Positions 6,524 through 9,731 of a DNA stretch of 9,731 nt are shown piece after piece. Made by a program: the position numbers and the translations under genes. This stretch comes from JACMLD01 sp036500065 (GTDB taxonomy: Bacteria; Bacteroidota; Bacteroidia; Chitinophagales; Chitinophagaceae), in contig DASYCT010000363.1 of assembly GCA_036500065.1 (NCBI GenBank), positions 1-9,731 of the forward strand, in the 5' to 3' direction. The notes beneath the pieces were generated by a model that saw only the letters and a list, made by a program, of their open reading frames with translations, had not been told where the DNA came from and ran no database searches. The first letter of the stretch is position 1. Each line of letters starts with the position of its first letter.

Positions 6524-6883
6524 ATGAACTGGTATCTTGCAAAAATTGTCTATCAAATCATCTGCGGGGACGGCAACCATCGTCCGCAGTTCGACGAACA
6601 GCTTCGCCTTATCAGCGCGACCAGCGAATATGAAGCATTTCACAAAGCGCAGCGGGTAGGGATAACCGAAGAAGAAAAGTTCCTGAACAACCGGCAATGC
6701 CTGGTAGAATGGAAGTTCATCGACGTCTGCGAACTGCACCTGCTCAGCGAGCTGATCGACGGAGCGGAATTGTACAGCCGCATAGAGGAAACCGATGATG
6801 CGGACAGCTATATCGATATTATTCACCGCAAAGCCGATTATATAGAGGGCGATAACGCCCTGCGTTCCTTACAACTTATTTAA
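6524..6883 (+). CDS. DUF4288 domain protein
   Basis: A small soluble protein of 119 residues, with no signal peptide or membrane segment. The N-terminal block WYLAKIVYQIICGDGNHRPQ, the block FDEQLRLISATSEYEAFHKA (residues 24-43), and a later VEWKFIDVCELHLL (about 61-74) fit my memory of the DUF4288 family, whose biochemical role is not established. The protein is acidic toward its C-terminus. Its stop lies 10 bases before the kinase GTG, so it is almost surely co-transcribed and probably coupled with the kinase. A role as an accessory or modulator of the two-component system is possible, but only context supports it. Confidence 0.75.
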   Translation: MNWYLAKIVYQIICGDGNHRPQFDEQLRLISATSEYEAFHKAQRVGITEEEKFLNNRQCLVEWKFIDVCELHLLSELIDGAELYSRIEETDDADSYIDIIHRKADYIEGDNALRSLQLI

Positions 6884-6893
6884 ACCAACTGCT

Positions 6894-7931
6894 GTGGCCA
6901 ATACCCCGCTTTCACAATATAAATTTGCCTGGATCTTCGTGGCCTGGTGGCTTATATGGGCGGGTATGCAGGCATGGGTGCTGAGCGGGCTCGGCTATTC
7001 ATTGCAAACCGCACTTATCGACAGCGTCACCAGCAATGCTGAACTGGCGGGCGCCTGTGTGCTGGTGAGCAATACGCTGCAATATTACCTGCCCCAGCAG
7101 GAGCGCTACTGGTATATACTGGTGCTTAGCCTTGTACTGAGCGGGATCTGGCTGCTAAGCATCAAATACATGTTGCCGCTGCTGATTGCCAATAACGGCG
7201 ACTACTATACTTTTTTATCACGCTCCTGGTATGTCCGCTTTGGTATTGGATTCCTGTTGATTGGCTGCATGGCCATGATCAGTGTGTTGTGGTACACGTA
7301 TGAAGAACAGAAAGTGAGCGCCCGCCGGAAAGCGGACGCGGAGAAACTGACCCGGGAAGCGGAATTGTATAAACTGCGCCAGCAACTGCAACCACATTTT
7401 TTGTTCAACAGTCTTAATTCCATCAATGCACTCATTGGCAGCCGCCCGGTGGAGGCCCGCAGGATGGTACAGCAGCTATCTGATTTCCTTCGCGGCACGT
7501 TGAAACGGGAAGAACACCAATGGATTGACCTGCAGGATGAATTGCAGCACCTGCAACTTTATCTTGAAATAGAAAAGGTGCGGTTTGGTAACCGCCTGAG
7601 CACGGCATTTTCCATCGACGATGCATCGCTGCAATTGAAAATACCGGCCATGCTGCTGCAACCGCTGGTGGAGAATGCTATCAAATTCGGGTTGTATGAT
7701 ACCATCGGGGAAACCGAGATCAGCATCAGTACGGAAGTAAAAGACAACCTGCTCGTGCTGACCGTGCAAAACCCTTATGACCCCGAAACATCGCAGCCGC
7801 AGCAGGGAACGGGGTTTGGACTCAATTCCATACAGCGCAGGCTGTACCTGTTGTTTTCCCGGCAGGACCTGCTGATGGTGGAGGGAAAGGAAAATATATT
7901 TACCACGACGGTGAAAATACCGCAGCCGTAG
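6894..7931 (+). CDS. LytS/YehU-type sensor histidine kinase
   Basis: Inner-membrane kinase of 345 residues. About four hydrophobic segments (near 11-31, 45-62, 74-98 and 115-135) form a sensor with little extracellular loop, followed by a short coiled coil (136-160) and the His_kinase domain. The phospho-acceptor is His168 in QLQPHFLFNSLNSINAL. The ATP-binding domain shows LLQPLVENAIKFGLYD (254-269, N-box Asn261; Phe265 stands where most relatives have His) and GTGFGLNSIQRRL (305-317, G-box). The start is GTG at 6894, since no ATG lies before the first membrane segment. It should phosphorylate the response regulator encoded 21 bases downstream. With no large sensor domain, it probably detects a signal in the membrane or through a partner such as the LiaF-like protein (inferred). 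Confidence 0.95.
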   Translation: MANTPLSQYKFAWIFVAWWLIWAGMQAWVLSGLGYSLQTALIDSVTSNAELAGACVLVSNTLQYYLPQQERYWYILVLSLVLSGIWLLSIKYMLPLLIANNGDYYTFLSRSWYVRFGIGFLLIGCMAMISVLWYTYEEQKVSARRKADAEKLTREAELYKLRQQLQPHFLFNSLNSINALIGSRPVEARRMVQQLSDFLRGTLKREEHQWIDLQDELQHLQLYLEIEKVRFGNRLSTAFSIDDASLQLKIPAMLLQPLVENAIKFGLYDTIGETEISISTEVKDNLLVLTVQNPYDPETSQPQQGTGFGLNSIQRRLYLLFSRQDLLMVEGKENIFTTTVKIPQP

Positions 7932-7952
7932 ATCAAAATAAACTACTGACAG

Positions 7953-8693
7953 ATGAAAAAAGTTATCCTTATTGACGATGAGCCGCTGGCAAGAAGCATG
8001 GTGATGGAATACCTGCAAAGTTATCCTGAGTTGCAGGTGGTACAGGAATGCAACGACGGGTTTGAAGGGGTAAAAGCCATTATGCAGCACCAGCCCGATC
8101 TTATATTCCTTGACATACAGATGCCCAAGATCAACGGGTTTGAAATGCTGGAACTGGTGGAGAACCGTCCCCCGGTCATTTTTACCACGGCTTTCGATGA
8201 ATATGCTATCAAAGCTTTTGAAGCGCATGCGGTGGATTACCTGCTGAAGCCTTTTAGCAAGGAGCGGTTCGACAAGGCGGTGCGCAAGTGGATGGAACAA
8301 CGGGAAGGCCACGCGGCCGGGCAAACACAGCAATTGCTGGAAACGGCTTCACTGACACCTTCGCAGAGCCAGCGCATCGTGGTGAAGAACGGTCCCAAGA
8401 TCAAAATCATCCCCGTACACGATGTACAATACCTCGAAGCGGCAGACGATTATGTTAAAATTCATACAAATGATGGTTATTTCCTGAAGAATAAGACAAT
8501 GAGCCATTTCGAACAAGCGTTGGATGCGCAGCAATTCGTACGTTCGCATCGTTCTTATATCGTCAACGTACAACAGATAACGCGGATCGACCCCTACGAA
8601 AAAGACGCTCATATTGCCATCCTGCGTTCCGGTGCGAAAGTGCCGGTGAGCAAGACGGGTTATGTGAAGCTGAGGCAGGCACTGGGGCTTTGA
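7953..8693 (+). CDS. LytTR-family response regulator
   Basis: Cytosolic DNA-binding regulator of 246 residues. The receiver domain (1-118) has the acidic pair Asp8-Asp9, phospho-acceptor Asp54 in LIFLDIQMPKINGFEML, Thr78/Thr79 in VIFTTAFDEYA and Lys99 in YLLKPF, so all key residues are intact. After a Gln-rich linker (about 119-140) comes a LytTR domain (141-246) with IIPVHDVQYLEAADDYVKI and FVRSHRSYIVNVQQI, a fold that binds DNA through beta strands. It is the evident partner of the kinase just upstream. Typical LytTR targets are pairs of short imperfect repeats near promoters; I could not identify any here with confidence. Confidence 0.96.
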   Translation: MKKVILIDDEPLARSMVMEYLQSYPELQVVQECNDGFEGVKAIMQHQPDLIFLDIQMPKINGFEMLELVENRPPVIFTTAFDEYAIKAFEAHAVDYLLKPFSKERFDKAVRKWMEQREGHAAGQTQQLLETASLTPSQSQRIVVKNGPKIKIIPVHDVQYLEAADDYVKIHTNDGYFLKNKTMSHFEQALDAQQFVRSHRSYIVNVQQITRIDPYEKDAHIAILRSGAKVPVSKTGYVKLRQALGL

Positions 8694-8720
8694 ACAACGA
8701 TTTACCTGTTAACCTTTATC

Positions 8721-9599
8721 ATGAAAATGCACGCGGTGAGCATCCCGGCTCAATACATGGCATTGTTCAGGGCCATTGAAACATCCCGGCCCGGGCATAA
8801 GCGATTGTTCAGCGATCCGCTGGCCACCGCCTTCCTGAGCCGCGAGCTGCAATGGATAAGCAGGGCCGCTTCCCTGCCCTTACTGGGGACTCCCATCACA
8901 AAAATGATCAACCGCCGGCGCTCCGGGGCTTTGTCTTCGGGCATTGCACGCACCCGTTATATCGACGAACTGGTGGAAAAAGGCATCGCGGGCGGCGCCC
9001 GGCAACTGATCATTCTCGGGGCCGGTTTCGATACGCGCGCCCAACGGATGGAAGCACTGCGCACTATTCCCGTGATCGAATTCGACCTGCCGGAAACGGC
9101 AAGGTTCAAACGCTCCCGGCTGGAAACGCTGCCGGGGGCCCTGCCCGCCCATGTGCGCTACTGTGAGGCCGATTTCAACCGGCAGGATCTGGCGCAATTA
9201 TTCAGGGAAAACCATGTCGATGTCTCCCTGCCCACGGTCGTGCTTTGGGAGGGCGTTACCAATTATCTTAGTCCCGCTTCGGTCAATGCCATCTTCCGGG
9301 TGCTGAGCGGCTTTGCAAAAAATTCTTCCGTCATCTTCACCTATATCGATAAAAGGGTATTGGAATCGCCCTCGCTTTACGATGCCACCGACAGGCTGTT
9401 GCTGCGCCGCAGCAGCAAGGATGAGCCATGGGCTTTTGGCTTTCACCCGGATGAATTGCCGCATTATCTTGATTTGTTTGAATTCACCTTGCAGGCGGAT
9501 ACCGGCGCCAGTGAATACCGGCACATGTATATGCCCGAGAGAGCAGGATGGAACAAGGGGTATGGGTTTTACAGGGTGGCAGTCGCGAGGCGGAAATGA
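8721..9599 (+). CDS. SAM-dependent methyltransferase, leucine carboxyl methyltransferase (LCM/PPM) family
   Basis: Cytosolic enzyme of 292 residues, the usual length for bacterial LCM-family proteins. Visible motifs are the N-terminal helix with FRAIETSRP and SDPLATAFL (31-39); ARTRYIDE (76-83); motif I LIILGAGFDTRA (96-107), which binds SAM; EFDLPET (120-126), the ribose-binding acidic loop; EADFNRQDL (149-157); and LWEGVTNYL (175-183) in the active site. The family methylates carboxyl groups of proteins or small molecules, and the bacterial substrates are mostly unknown. It begins 27 bases after the response regulator, so it may be the last gene of the same transcript. It is a different methyltransferase type from the one at 87-839. 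ATG 8721 is chosen; a second ATG two codons later is equally possible. Confidence 0.85.
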   Translation: MKMHAVSIPAQYMALFRAIETSRPGHKRLFSDPLATAFLSRELQWISRAASLPLLGTPITKMINRRRSGALSSGIARTRYIDELVEKGIAGGARQLIILGAGFDTRAQRMEALRTIPVIEFDLPETARFKRSRLETLPGALPAHVRYCEADFNRQDLAQLFRENHVDVSLPTVVLWEGVTNYLSPASVNAIFRVLSGFAKNSSVIFTYIDKRVLESPSLYDATDRLLLRRSSKDEPWAFGFHPDELPHYLDLFEFTLQADTGASEYRHMYMPERAGWNKGYGFYRVAVARRK

Positions 9600-9604
9600 A
9601 CATA

Positions 9605-9644
9605 TTATCCACAGATTTGAATCTTCCCCGTCCAGTTATCAACA
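9605..9644 (+). other. DnaA-box pair (one perfect, one near match)
   Basis: TTATCCACA at 9605-9613 is an exact DnaA 9-mer consensus. TTATCAACA at 9636-9644 differs by one base, in the same orientation, with starts 31 bases apart. They lie directly after the last gene. There is no A/T-rich unwinding element or further box cluster in the window, so this is not shown to be an origin. Confidence 0.4.
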
Positions 9645-9663
9645 CAATGTGCAGGTGGCCGCC

Positions 9664-9679
9664 GGGAGTATCTCCTTTT
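9664..9679 (+). terminator. Weak hairpin with T run after the methyltransferase gene
   Basis: GGAG-TAT-CTCC forms a 4-bp stem with a three-base loop, extendable by one G-U pair, followed by TTTT (9676-9679). The position, 65 bases after the stop, suits an operon terminator, but the stem is short. Confidence 0.3.
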
Positions 9680-9682
9680 AGC

Positions 9683-9690
9683 TATATTTG
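9683..9690 (+). promoter_or_regulatory. Candidate -7 element for a gene beyond the right edge
   Basis: TATATTTG matches the Bacteroidota -7 consensus TAnnTTTG exactly. No TTG is found at the expected -33 distance (around 9660), where the sequence is G/C-rich, so it is only a candidate. The remaining 41 bases after it show no start codon with a clear reading frame. Confidence 0.3.
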
Positions 9691-9731
9691 ATCCGGCTCA
9701 ACGTCAAAACACAAAACGTACCGATGTGATC

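Noticed and set aside
6445..6633. Short plus-strand frame before and overlapping the DUF4288 gene
   Set aside because: It overlaps the recognised DUF4288 coding sequence in another frame and has no features of its own.
7476..8333. Long minus-strand open frame (285 codons) opposite kinase and regulator
   Set aside because: It spans two well-identified genes on the other strand, crosses their junction, and its His/Phe/Gln-rich translation resembles no protein family.

Overview
The window looks like a chromosomal segment of a Bacteroidota bacterium, most likely of the Chitinophagaceae (Chitinophaga-like). The reasons are the protein families present (a signal-peptide protein with macroglobulin-like and TonB-plug-like parts, a LytS kinase with a LytTR regulator, a DUF4288 protein, a LiaF-like membrane protein), a perfect Bacteroidota-type -7 promoter element (TAnnTTTG) with a spaced TTG, and the near absence of Shine-Dalgarno sequences. 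The placement rests on recognition by eye, not on a database search. I see no tRNA, rRNA, CRISPR array or insertion sequence, and no stretch above 300 bases lacks a gene.

Left part (1-2830, minus strand): a tight biosynthetic operon transcribed from right to left. It encodes a divergent UbiA-family prenyltransferase, a type III polyketide synthase with complete Cys-His-Asn triad, a SAM-dependent methyltransferase, and the first 30 codons of an FAD-binding oxidoreductase that runs off the left edge. The genes overlap or nearly touch (8-base overlap, 28-base gap, 4-base ATGA overlap), and two of them start with TTG or GTG. The set resembles the Streptomyces griseus srs operon (type III PKS, methyltransferase, flavoprotein hydroxylase; alkylresorcinol and quinone lipids) with a prenyltransferase added. 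The inferred product is a prenylated and methylated phenolic or quinone lipid; the actual product is unknown.

Middle (2971-5409, plus strand): divergently transcribed from the operon is an 812-residue exported protein with macroglobulin-like beta domains, a carboxypeptidase-regulatory-like domain and a TonB-receptor plug-like segment, but no room for an outer-membrane barrel.

Right part (5522-9599, plus strand): a likely regulatory group consisting of a LiaF-like membrane protein behind a good promoter, a DUF4288 protein, a LytS-type histidine kinase (GTG start), a LytTR response regulator and a leucine-carboxyl-methyltransferase-family enzyme. Gaps in the last four genes are 10, 21 and 27 bases. 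By analogy with LiaFSR of Bacillota, the LiaF-like protein may sense envelope state and tune the kinase-regulator pair; this is an inference. The last 132 bases contain a perfect DnaA box with a second near-match, a weak hairpin with a T run, and a possible -7 element for a gene beyond the window.
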